DNA from: Clostridiales bacterium
Lineage (GTDB): Bacteria > Bacillota > Clostridia > Oscillospirales > Oscillospiraceae
DNA: 8,044 nt
Direction of reading: 5' to 3'
Assembly (NCBI GenBank): GCA_019418625.1
Contig: DYBL01000025.1
Coordinates: 1-8,044 of the forward strand
Part shown: positions 1 to 5,883 of the stretch, piece by piece
Numbering within the stretch: the stretch's first letter is position 1
Layout: each line of letters begins with the position of its first letter
Position numbers and translations under genes: made by a program
The notes under the pieces: model-generated
The model's input: the letters and a program-made list of their open reading frames with translations, nothing else
Database searches by the model: none
Told to the model about the DNA's origin: nothing

Positions 1-131
1 CTCTTAAAGAATATTTCTATCGGTTCTGCTTCTAACTTAATTCTCATGCCAGGGATTGCAAAGCAAATAATCAAATAAGTTGCAATAAAGGCAATCAAAA
101 ACAACACTATGGATACAGTTTTCTTTTTCAT
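1..131 (-). CDS. Small membrane-anchored protein, N-terminal part only
   Basis: The first 43 codons of a minus-strand gene are visible, starting at the ATG at 131-129; the rest lies beyond the left window edge. The start is well supported: an AAAGGAG ribosome binding site (141-147) sits 9 nt upstream, and a good promoter lies further up. The peptide opens with M-K-K-K, followed by a hydrophobic stretch at about residues 6-28 (rich in V, L, I, F, A), then the charged segment MRIKLEAEPIEIFFK. It is therefore either a single-pass membrane protein with its C-terminus outside or a protein with a signal peptide. The Cys at residue 23 sits in LIIC, a poor lipobox, so I do not call it a lipoprotein. 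I do not recognise the family and give no function. Its AT-rich codon use matches the neighbouring transposase gene and not the GC-rich genes to the right, so it probably belongs to the same acquired segment. Confidence 0.72.
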   Translation of the reverse strand, partial: MKKKTVSIVLFLIAFIATYLIICFAIPGMRIKLEAEPIEIFFK

Positions 132-140
132 ACAAACACA

Positions 141-147
141 CTCCTTT
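141..147 (-). promoter_or_regulatory. Ribosome binding site of the small membrane protein gene
   Basis: AAAGGAG on the minus strand with a 9-nt spacer to the ATG at 131. It is a good match to the Firmicute Shine-Dalgarno sequence and fixes the start of this truncated gene. Confidence 0.75.
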
Positions 148-168
148 GTCAAATACAAGTTTGTCTAA

Positions 169-200
169 CTGTTCCTTGTCTATATAGACGAAAAGAACAG
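169..200. promoter_or_regulatory. Nested dyad in the leader of the small membrane protein gene
   Basis: A perfect 12-bp palindrome, GTCTATATAGAC (178-189), is nested inside a second inverted repeat, CTGTTC (169-174) with GAACAG (195-200). The intervening arms are unequal, 3 and 5 nt. It lies in the predicted 5' leader between the promoter (225-253) and the RBS (141-147). It could be an operator for a dimeric regulator or fold as an RNA hairpin. The sequence shows the symmetry; the role is inference. Confidence 0.45.
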
Positions 201-224
201 CAAAAAGTTCCGAACTATGGCTAT

Positions 225-253
225 ATTATAGCATACTTCGGTCTATTTGTCTC
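225..253 (-). promoter_or_regulatory. Sigma-A-type promoter of the small membrane protein gene
   Basis: On the minus strand there is a perfect -10 box TATAAT (225-230) and a -35 box GAGACA (248-253, 4 of 6 matches to TTGACA), separated by 17 bp. The start site would fall near 218, giving a leader of about 85 nt. The -10 box lies inside a perfect 13-bp inverted repeat GCTATATTATAGC (220-232), and another small dyad GTTCCGAAC (207-215) lies at about the start site. The promoter lies just beyond the 3' end of the transposase gene, so the small gene need not depend on transposase transcription. Confidence 0.7.
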
Positions 254-280
254 ATTCCAAAAACGAAATTTAAACTTTTT

Positions 281-1597
281 TTAGCCTAAAAGCCCTTTCA
301 AGTCAAAGGATATCGGCTTGTCCTTAAACTTGGCAAGCGGTATTTTCTTAGTCTGATTGGATAACAGAGTGATAATATCATAGGCTTGGTCAAGATAGGA
401 TTTGTCCTTGTTCTTTTCAATCCAATAGAACAGAGCCAAATAGTAGTCGAGGAACTTTGAACTTACACCGTGATACAGATACATAAAATCACTAATGTTG
501 TGGTGGTAGCCGTTGATATGACCGAGACTGTACCCACCGCTTGTATGTTTTCCACTTGGGATTTGCTTTAAGGGTATCTTATGCTTGTTGGCTACCGTCT
601 TATATGCTCTGTGGCTATCTGCAACCAAAACAGTATCTTTTGAGAAGTGGGGGACAAGGGCTTGTTCGATATGAGTTGGCTGTATTCTGCCGACACAAAC
701 AGTCTGCAAAAAGTGGTTTTTATCCCTGTCCACACAAGACAGACAGCATACTTGCTGATTGCTGATACCTCTCTTTTTCTTCTGCTGTTCGTTCAGAGTT
801 TTTAGGACTTGAATGACTTTTTCTGTATCCATACGGTTTAGGGCATTAGAGAACTTCTCTTGTGACTGCAAATCATCTTCTTCAACAAAGTTCAGCAACT
901 CGTTTCTATCCAACTTTGCATTTTTGTGGAGGGAATGCAAGAACTCAGTATCAAATCCTTGTTTCTCAACATATTCAAGTTTCTTATCTAACTTTCTATG
1001 GGTGTATGGCATTCTGCCAAGTGTACCCAAGAAGAACATAGGGCCTTTTATATCCTTGAAAGACAAGGGATAGTAATACTCGTCACTCTCTGCCAAACTT
1101 CTGAAATCGTCCTGATTGCTGACAAGCTGATGGAGAACAGCACATATCCTATATCTGTTGTGTAATACTGTCTGTTTGTTGATACGGAGATTTTTGGCTA
1201 TGGTACGGCAACTCTCACCTTGTAAGGTCAACTTGATAAACTCAATCCATTTGCCAATAGACATTTTGGAGCGAAAGGCAACTGTGCCGTTGGTATCTCC
1301 AAATGTCTTTTGACAATCCTTGCAGAAATATCTCTGTCTGCCATTTCTTGTTCCGTTCTTGATAACCTTGACAGAACCACAAATAGGGCAGACAACAGTA
1401 TTCAAGTCTTGGTTTTGGGCATAACTTCTCCGTTCTCTGCAACATTGATAGAATACCTTTTCTTCCTTTGTCAGTTTGGATTTGGCACTCCGCTTTATTT
1501 GCAGAGCGGTGATTAACTCTTGGATTTGCTGGTCAGTCAAGTTGGCAAAAGAGATTTGCTTTTGAATATCATTATAAGTTGAATTAAAATCAGACAT
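281..1597 (-). CDS. IS1595-family (ISXO2-like) DDE transposase
   Basis: A 438-residue cut-and-paste type transposase. Seen in order: an N-terminal segment; a zinc ribbon with CPIC (Cys70, Cys73) and CKDC (Cys92, Cys95); a helix-turn-helix-like region at about 120-145; the first acidic site SDEYYY (Asp172/Glu173); a basic KKKRGISNQQV block (about 273-283); the second acidic site ADSHRAY (Asp327); then SLGHINGYHHN (about 357-367) and HGVSSKFLDYYLALF, with Lys381. The zinc ribbon, the RGIS.QQV block, the DSHRAY site and the H-x-N plus GV..K.L..YL end are typical of IS1595-like transposases, in which the third catalytic residue may be N or H rather than E. I chose the ATG at 1597 over the TTG at 1612 because a GGGGG purine tract lies 6 nt before the ATG. 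The reading frame is intact, so it may be active. No convincing promoter is visible upstream. The stretch between the first acidic site and the RGIS block (about 100 residues) looks longer than usual. Confidence 0.88.
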   Translation of the reverse strand: MSDFNSTYNDIQKQISFANLTDQQIQELITALQIKRSAKSKLTKEEKVFYQCCRERRSYAQNQDLNTVVCPICGSVKVIKNGTRNGRQRYFCKDCQKTFGDTNGTVAFRSKMSIGKWIEFIKLTLQGESCRTIAKNLRINKQTVLHNRYRICAVLHQLVSNQDDFRSLAESDEYYYPLSFKDIKGPMFFLGTLGRMPYTHRKLDKKLEYVEKQGFDTEFLHSLHKNAKLDRNELLNFVEEDDLQSQEKFSNALNRMDTEKVIQVLKTLNEQQKKKRGISNQQVCCLSCVDRDKNHFLQTVCVGRIQPTHIEQALVPHFSKDTVLVADSHRAYKTVANKHKIPLKQIPSGKHTSGGYSLGHINGYHHNISDFMYLYHGVSSKFLDYYLALFYWIEKNKDKSYLDQAYDIITLLSNQTKKIPLAKFKDKPISFDLKGLLG

Positions 1598-1734
1598 AAA
1601 GTACCCCCACAAAATTGTTTTTGTAAGGGAATATAGTTTTTTATGTCAGCAACAATTCTGTTTATGCATAATTATCTGTGAAAATGTATATTTTTTGTTC
1701 ACCAATACTTATCTCGGACAGAGACTTTCTTTTT

Positions 1735-4700
1735 TTACTGGACGACCACCAGAGAAACGGTCTTGTCGGTCAGATCCACCGTGTAGCGGTAGCTGCCTGT
1801 CAGATGCAGCAGTGTTTGACCATCCTGAGAGAGAAGCTGGTCATCAAAGGAGACGATATAGACCAGGGCATCGTCCAAAAAGAGCATGGTATCCGGCGGC
1901 GCAGTTGCCGCCTCCTGGGCCTGGGGCAAGGGAAGGGAAGCCTCCGTGCCGTCCGCAAAGCGCAGGAACAATTGCTTGTATGCCTGTCCCATGGGGGAGA
2001 CGCCCACCATATTGCCCCAGTAGGCGATGCATCCATTTCCCTCCACGTACGCCTCCGGCCGGAAAGCAACGGATTCCTCCGTCCCCTGCCAGCCGCCCTG
2101 GCACCAGGCAAGCCGCTCGTCATAGGTCATGGGGTCCTGGTCCAGGGTCAGTGGCTGGCCGAAAAAGGCCACGTCGGCGGGGGAGTAGTCGCTCTGGACG
2201 GCGGCCTGTGCCGCGGCCGCATCCACTGCGGCGCGCCGCTCCACCTCGCTCAAAAGCCGCTCATAGGCCCCTCGGCCCTCCGCCGTCAGAGCGGTGGAGT
2301 TCCACGCGAGATTCTGCAAGCCTCGTTCCAGCAGATCTCCGTCCTCCTGTCCCGCCATGGCGGCGGCGCAGGCCGCCAGCGCCTGCATGGCGTGGTCCTG
2401 CTCCTGGGCGTCATAGGTGCCCATCAGATTGAGGAATCGGGTCTGATTGTTGTAGAAGAGATAATATAGATCCACGTCCCGGATCTGAGAGGGCGTCAGC
2501 AGGCCGTTTTCCAGGATCGTCTGCGCGAGGCAGGCGGCAAATACGGGGCTGTCGCTGGTGTTCCCCACATCCGAGGGAATGTCGTTTTCCAGCAAAGTGG
2601 GGCCGCTGCTGGTCATGGTGTGGAACACCAGGTAGGGGGACTCCACATACATGCCGCCTACCCAGCCGTCCTCGTCGATATAGGTGCCGCCGGCGGTCAT
2701 GACCCGCTCCGGAATGGGGGTGTGGAGCTCAAACCCCAGCCCATAGACCTTGATCCCCAACTCCGGATAGGCAGGGGCCTCGTCCACCAGCTCCAGCGAG
2801 GTGATGCGCCAGTCGTCCCACTCCGGGGAAGCGTCAATGGCCGTGTAGTCCTCGTTCCAAGCCATCCCTTGGAACTGCTGGGCATAGGCGCGCACCTTAT
2901 CCCGGGCCGCGGCAAGAACTTCATCCGGTACGTCGACACCGTCCGCCACATGGTCGGTGTAGGTGGTGCTGTCCTTGTAGACCAGCAGATTTTCCCCGTC
3001 GAAATACACCTGACGCCAGGCGGTGCCGGTAGCATCGGCATCCTCATGCCCTGTAAAGGGGACACTTCCCCACAGTTCCAGGCACCGATGACTGAAGTCC
3101 CACCAGTTGAATTCCAGGTACTCCGCCTCCGGCCAGGCCGTCTCCAGCAGCGCGGCGATGTCCGCCTCATAGACCGTCCCGTCCCGCTGGAAAAGCAGCT
3201 GCGCAGTGACGCCGGTGGCAGCGGTCAGCTCGTCGGTGCCGTCGCCATCCAGATCCATAGCCTGGGGTACCTCCACGCCATAGGCTCGGAACAGGAAGGT
3301 GATGGTACCGCCATCGGACACGGCGTAGTAGTCGTAGTGGGTACCCTTATACCCGCCGGTCTCGGCACTGCCGGTGACGTAGTCCTCATAGGAGACCACC
3401 ACACCGGTGTAGCCGAAGAGGGAGAAGCTGTCTATGGTCAGACGGTCCAGCTCACAGCCCTCCGGATAGGTGAAAAAGCTCCCCGCGTCCCAAACCATCA
3501 TGCCGTCCCGTCCCACGACGCTGTCGTAGATGACGGCGGCATACACATTCCCGTCCGTGGAGCGGTAGGGCCGGAAGCTATATTCCGCGCCGCCCTGCGT
3601 GGTGATGCGGATGCCATAGCCCCGGTCGGCGCAGTCGTCCTGCCGGCGCGTTACGGTCACCGGTACCGGCACGCAGGGCACCGCGTCCTCCAGAGAGAGG
3701 GTCAGCGCCGGATCGCCCTCCGGGTAGACGGTGGCGATGGCGGGCTTTTCGGAGGGCAGATTGGAGACGAACCAAAGGCTTCCGTCCTCCTGCACCGCCA
3801 GCGTCACGCACAGCCAGTCATAGTCCGGATAGCGGGAGAAATTATCCGGGTAGTACAGCCGGATGGTGTCCCCCTGCCGCTCTCCGGCGGTGATGCGGAC
3901 ACTGTGAAAGTAGTTGGTGTCCCCGTGGCTGTGGTAATAGGTCTCGTATTCCGGCAGGTATTGGAAGTGTTCCATACCGATCTTGCCGGTTTTATCCAGC
4001 GTCAGTCCGGTGTTTTCCAACAGCACAGTGTCAATGTCCGCTACGGGCAGCTTATCTGTATCGCAGATCTTCTCGCCGTTTGCATCCAGGCTTCCCACCA
4101 GCAAAAGCTCCCCGTCGCTCACTTCCTCGGAGATGCCGGTGCCGCAGTAGAACAGCTCATAAAGGTCGATGTCCTCCGGCCGGGCATAGAGGGAGGTCAA
4201 GAACTGGTTGTGGATGTGCATACCCTTTGCATCGCTGTTGAAGAATTTCTCGTTGAAGTAAGCCAGCTCGTCGCCGGTGAGAGGCCCGTTTTGCCCGGTG
4301 GCCGCACCGGTGAAGGTAACGGCGCACACCGCCGCCGCCAGAGCGATGACCGCGAACAGCGCCGCAGTGCGGGTCTGCCGGTTTTCCGCGATGCGCACGA
4401 TGCGCTCTTCCAGGTGCCGCTTGTCCGCCGTCATGGTGGTGGCGGTCAGCAGGGGATTGGACGGCCCCCGGCGCACAGGGATGAGGGCCAGCAGTGTCCT
4501 TCCGTAGGCGATGCGCTCCGCCTGGCCCAGAGACGCCATGGCAGATTCGTCGCAGGCCAGCTCACAGTCTGTCTTGGACACGGCCGCCGCGATCCACACC
4601 AGCGGATCGAACCAATAAACGCTCAGGCACACGCACCGCAGCAGCGACCACAGAGGATCTCCATGGCGGGCATGGGCGCTCTCGTGGGCGATCACATGCC

Positions 4701-5331
4701 GTGTCCGCTCCGGCGAGGAGACCGCCTCCGGAGTAAGATAGATGGCCGGACGGACCAGGCCGAAGAGGCAGGGAGAGGGGAGTCCCGCCTCCACCAGATA
4801 GACGGGATATTTGCATCCGTCCACTATGTAAGGCGTTTTTCCTTTACGCAGTTTTTGCCAGAACCGAAGGTTGCAAACAAGGAACCAGAGGCCCGTCACC
4901 GCCATGCCGGCGTACCAGATGTACGGCAGCAGGGCACCCAGAGTCATTCTCTGCTGTTCCATGACCGGATAGGCATAGCGCTCCGTGTCGGGCGTCTGCA
5001 CCGCCGGCCCGGTCTCGCCGGCGGGGGCGTCCGTCTCCATCTGCTGCACCGGAACCTCGGCGGGTGCCGTGTCCGTTTCCCCCGTTGTCCAGGTAAATAC
5101 CGTCCGGTCACCCACAGCCTCCGCCCGGTCGGCCAGCTGCCGCTCCACGGGCTGCGCCGCCGTCAGCACGGAGAAGTCCGCCCCCGGCAGGGAAAAGGGC
5201 ACCAGCAGCCGCACCAGGACCAGCGCCCACAGGGCGTACTGGGCCCGGCGGGTGATGCGGCTGCGGAACGCCCACCGCAATGCCAGCAGAACCAGGATCA
5301 AAACCGAGGATGTGATCAAAAGCTCTTTCAT
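1735..5331 (-). CDS. M56-family (BlaR1/MecR1-like) membrane metallopeptidase with giant ectodomain
   Basis: A 1198-residue probable sensor and signal-transducing protease, partner of the BlaI-type repressor encoded upstream. Membrane segments are at about 3-22, 31-48, 131-155 and 323-341. The BlaR1-like motif SPCLFGLVRPAIYL is at 186-199. The gluzincin site HESAH (His216, Glu217, His220) is followed 37 residues later by Glu257 in CELACDE, the same spacing I recall for BlaR1. A basic juxtamembrane stretch, at about 303-321, precedes the last membrane helix. Residues 346-1198 should lie outside the membrane; they show no SxxK/SxN/KTG penicillin-binding set, but have a DLDGDGTDEL motif (693-702) and two DLYxLFY motifs (389-395, 954-960). 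BlaR1 is about 600 residues, so this ectodomain is much larger. The ATG overlaps the repressor stop (ATGA) and has a GGGAGG site 9 nt upstream. M56 membership is firm; the signal sensed is unknown. Confidence 0.87.
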   Translation of the reverse strand: MKELLITSSVLILVLLALRWAFRSRITRRAQYALWALVLVRLLVPFSLPGADFSVLTAAQPVERQLADRAEAVGDRTVFTWTTGETDTAPAEVPVQQMETDAPAGETGPAVQTPDTERYAYPVMEQQRMTLGALLPYIWYAGMAVTGLWFLVCNLRFWQKLRKGKTPYIVDGCKYPVYLVEAGLPSPCLFGLVRPAIYLTPEAVSSPERTRHVIAHESAHARHGDPLWSLLRCVCLSVYWFDPLVWIAAAVSKTDCELACDESAMASLGQAERIAYGRTLLALIPVRRGPSNPLLTATTMTADKRHLEERIVRIAENRQTRTAALFAVIALAAAVCAVTFTGAATGQNGPLTGDELAYFNEKFFNSDAKGMHIHNQFLTSLYARPEDIDLYELFYCGTGISEEVSDGELLLVGSLDANGEKICDTDKLPVADIDTVLLENTGLTLDKTGKIGMEHFQYLPEYETYYHSHGDTNYFHSVRITAGERQGDTIRLYYPDNFSRYPDYDWLCVTLAVQEDGSLWFVSNLPSEKPAIATVYPEGDPALTLSLEDAVPCVPVPVTVTRRQDDCADRGYGIRITTQGGAEYSFRPYRSTDGNVYAAVIYDSVVGRDGMMVWDAGSFFTYPEGCELDRLTIDSFSLFGYTGVVVSYEDYVTGSAETGGYKGTHYDYYAVSDGGTITFLFRAYGVEVPQAMDLDGDGTDELTAATGVTAQLLFQRDGTVYEADIAALLETAWPEAEYLEFNWWDFSHRCLELWGSVPFTGHEDADATGTAWRQVYFDGENLLVYKDSTTYTDHVADGVDVPDEVLAAARDKVRAYAQQFQGMAWNEDYTAIDASPEWDDWRITSLELVDEAPAYPELGIKVYGLGFELHTPIPERVMTAGGTYIDEDGWVGGMYVESPYLVFHTMTSSGPTLLENDIPSDVGNTSDSPVFAACLAQTILENGLLTPSQIRDVDLYYLFYNNQTRFLNLMGTYDAQEQDHAMQALAACAAAMAGQEDGDLLERGLQNLAWNSTALTAEGRGAYERLLSEVERRAAVDAAAAQAAVQSDYSPADVAFFGQPLTLDQDPMTYDERLAWCQGGWQGTEESVAFRPEAYVEGNGCIAYWGNMVGVSPMGQAYKQLFLRFADGTEASLPLPQAQEAATAPPDTMLFLDDALVYIVSFDDQLLSQDGQTLLHLTGSYRYTVDLTDKTVSLVVVQ

Positions 5332-5705
5332 GACTGCTCACCTCCCGCGCGCTCCAAAATGGCCGTCAGCTCCGCAATGTCCGCCTCTGTCAAAGAGCGG
5401 CTGTCCACCAGGCTGCTGACCATCAGTCCCAGGCTCCCGCCGTAGACCTTGGAGAGGAAGCTCTCCGTCTCCGCCAGGGCCGCGTCCTCCCGGGCAACAG
5501 CGGGGAAATACCGCTTGGCCCGGCCGCCCTCCTCATAGCGGACGGCGCCCTTGGTCTCCAGCCGGGAGAGCATGGTGATGACCGTGTTCTTGCTCCACCC
5601 GGTCTCCTGGTGCAGCGCAGCGGTCAGCTCCATAATGGTGCGGGGGGACTCGTCCCAAAGCCGGTTCATCAGCTTCCACTCACTGTCGGACAAATTGACC
5701 TGCAT
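5328..5705 (-). CDS. BlaI/MecI/CopY-family winged-helix repressor
   Basis: A 125-residue DNA-binding repressor, the usual length of the family (MecI is 123). The N-terminal winged helix covers about residues 5-70: LSDSEWKLMNRLW, then the recognition-helix region GWSKNTVITMLSRLETKG (36-53), then the wing GGRAKRYFPAV. The C-terminal dimerisation part contains SFLSKVYGGS and a closing SLTEADIAELTAILE, aligning well with MecI and BlaI. The family's cleavage site (Asn101-Phe102 in MecI) aligns with Ser98-Leu99 here. I chose ATG 5705: AGGAGG (5714-5719) lies 8 nt upstream, whereas the alternative GTG at 5714 overlaps that site. It is the first gene of the operon with the M56 protease, overlapping it by 4 nt. 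Two dyads at its promoter suggest autorepression. Family assignment is strong. Whether it controls beta-lactam resistance or another response is not shown, since no beta-lactamase gene is in the window. Confidence 0.93.
   Translation of the reverse strand: MQVNLSDSEWKLMNRLWDESPRTIMELTAALHQETGWSKNTVITMLSRLETKGAVRYEEGGRAKRYFPAVAREDAALAETESFLSKVYGGSLGLMVSSLVDSRSLTEADIAELTAILERAGGEQS
5341..5346 (-). promoter_or_regulatory. Ribosome binding site of the M56 protease gene
   Basis: GGGAGG on the minus strand, 9 nt before the ATG at 5331. It lies inside the last codons of the repressor gene. Together with the ATGA stop/start overlap (5328-5331) it predicts translational coupling and a fixed ratio of repressor to sensor. 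Confidence 0.75.
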
Positions 5706-5713
5706 CTCGTTCA

Positions 5714-5719
5714 CCTCCT
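5714..5719 (-). promoter_or_regulatory. Ribosome binding site deciding the repressor start
   Basis: A perfect AGGAGG on the minus strand with an 8-nt spacer to the ATG at 5705. The in-frame GTG at 5714-5712 shares its first base with this site and so cannot use it, which rules out the longer 128-residue version. Confidence 0.85.
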
Positions 5720-5723
5720 GTTT

Positions 5724-5741
5724 GGTATACGAATGTCTACC
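5724..5741. promoter_or_regulatory. Probable repressor operator O1 (leader dyad)
   Basis: GGTATACGAATGTCTACC is an imperfect 18-bp dyad: 8-bp arms around a 2-bp centre, 6 of 8 arm positions symmetric. It lies between the predicted start site (about 5747) and the RBS. Its geometry and half-site (GGTAGACA-like) match the dyad at 5767-5784. The distance between centres is 43 bp, about four helical turns, so two repressor dimers would sit on the same face. The symmetry is seen; binding by the neighbouring BlaI-type protein is inferred. Confidence 0.62.
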
Positions 5742-5753
5742 TTTTCTGATTTG

Positions 5754-5782
5754 ACTGTATCAAAATGGTAGACACTTGTCAA
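5754..5782 (-). promoter_or_regulatory. Promoter of the repressor/M56 operon
   Basis: On the minus strand there is a perfect -35 box TTGACA (5777-5782), a 17-bp spacer and a -10 box TACAGT (5754-5759, 4 of 6 matches). The start site should be near 5747, giving a short leader of about 40 nt. The -35 box lies entirely within operator O2, so bound repressor would exclude RNA polymerase. Confidence 0.75.
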
Positions 5783-5784
5783 CC
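5767..5784. promoter_or_regulatory. Probable repressor operator O2 (over the -35 box)
   Basis: GGTAGACACTTGTCAACC is an 18-bp dyad with 8-bp arms and a 2-bp centre, 7 of 8 arm positions symmetric. The flanking T and A (5766, 5785) extend the symmetry to 20 bp. It covers the -35 box of the repressor promoter. With O1 it gives a consensus half-site GGTAGACA. BlaI/MecI-family repressors bind paired dyads at their own promoters, which fits this layout. Confidence 0.68.
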
Positions 5785-5822
5785 ACAAATTCGTTACAAA
5801 ACGGAAACGCCCGCTTTCCCGG

Positions 5823-5851
5823 TTGACCCAGCGGCGGTTTTGCCGTAAAAT
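5823..5851 (+). promoter_or_regulatory. Promoter of the helicase gene
   Basis: The -35 box TTGACC (5823-5828) and -10 box TAAAAT (5846-5851) each match the sigma-A consensus at 5 of 6 positions and are 17 bp apart. The start site would be near 5858, leaving a leader of about 26 nt to the ATG at 5884. This promoter diverges from the repressor promoter; their -35 boxes are 40 bp apart. Confidence 0.75.
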
Positions 5852-5883
5852 AGGCCTCGAGACTTTAGAAATCTGGTGAACAT

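Larger units (their letters stand above)
1..1734. other. AT-rich, probably acquired segment
   Basis: From the left edge to the stop codon of the M56 gene the base composition is clearly AT-rich (for example about 33% GC at 181-240). The operon and helicase to the right are strongly GC-rich (about 75% at 5221-5280). The segment contains a transposase gene and a small membrane protein gene with matching codon use. It fits an insertion element or a larger mobile element, but I could not find terminal inverted repeats or a target duplication, so its true ends are unresolved. The left end lies outside the window. The 137 bp at 1598-1734 contain no gene and no clear promoter, only AT-rich sequence with a 10-bp palindrome TTATGCATAA (1662-1671). 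Confidence 0.6.

Noticed and set aside
63..65. Cys23 of the left-edge protein as a lipoprotein acylation site
   Set aside because: The preceding residues (LII) place a bulky Ile at -1, unlike the small residue normally required in a lipobox.
1598..1612. Longer transposase start at TTG 1612
   Set aside because: The ATG at 1597 has a purine-rich GGGGG tract at suitable spacing; the extra five residues add nothing recognisable.
132..1660. Candidate terminal repeats: ATTCC and CAAAAAC shared by 254-266 and the minus strand of the region upstream of the transposase
   Set aside because: Matches are short, A-rich, broken by gaps and not at positions that leave a target duplication; likely chance.
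1662..1671. Palindrome TTATGCATAA upstream of the transposase
   Set aside because: A 10-bp palindrome in AT-rich DNA is easily chance, and no promoter element aligns with it.
1711..1726. Possible terminator hairpin after the M56 gene (TCTC/GAGA arms)
   Set aside because: The stem is only about 4 bp and no T-run follows on the transcribed strand, so it cannot be supported as a terminator.
3982..3990. KTG triad in the M56 ectodomain as a sign of a penicillin-binding domain
   Set aside because: It lies in LDKTGKIG without preceding SxxK and SxN motifs at suitable distances.
2620..5445. A 941-codon open frame on the plus strand opposite the M56 gene
   Set aside because: It is antisense to a gene with clear family motifs, an RBS and an ATGA overlap. 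Its translation shows no recognisable domain, and long antisense frames are expected in GC-rich coding DNA.
5832..5845. CGGC/GCCG hairpin in the helicase promoter spacer
   Set aside because: A 4-bp stem in GC-rich DNA located between -35 and -10 boxes; too short to assign a role.
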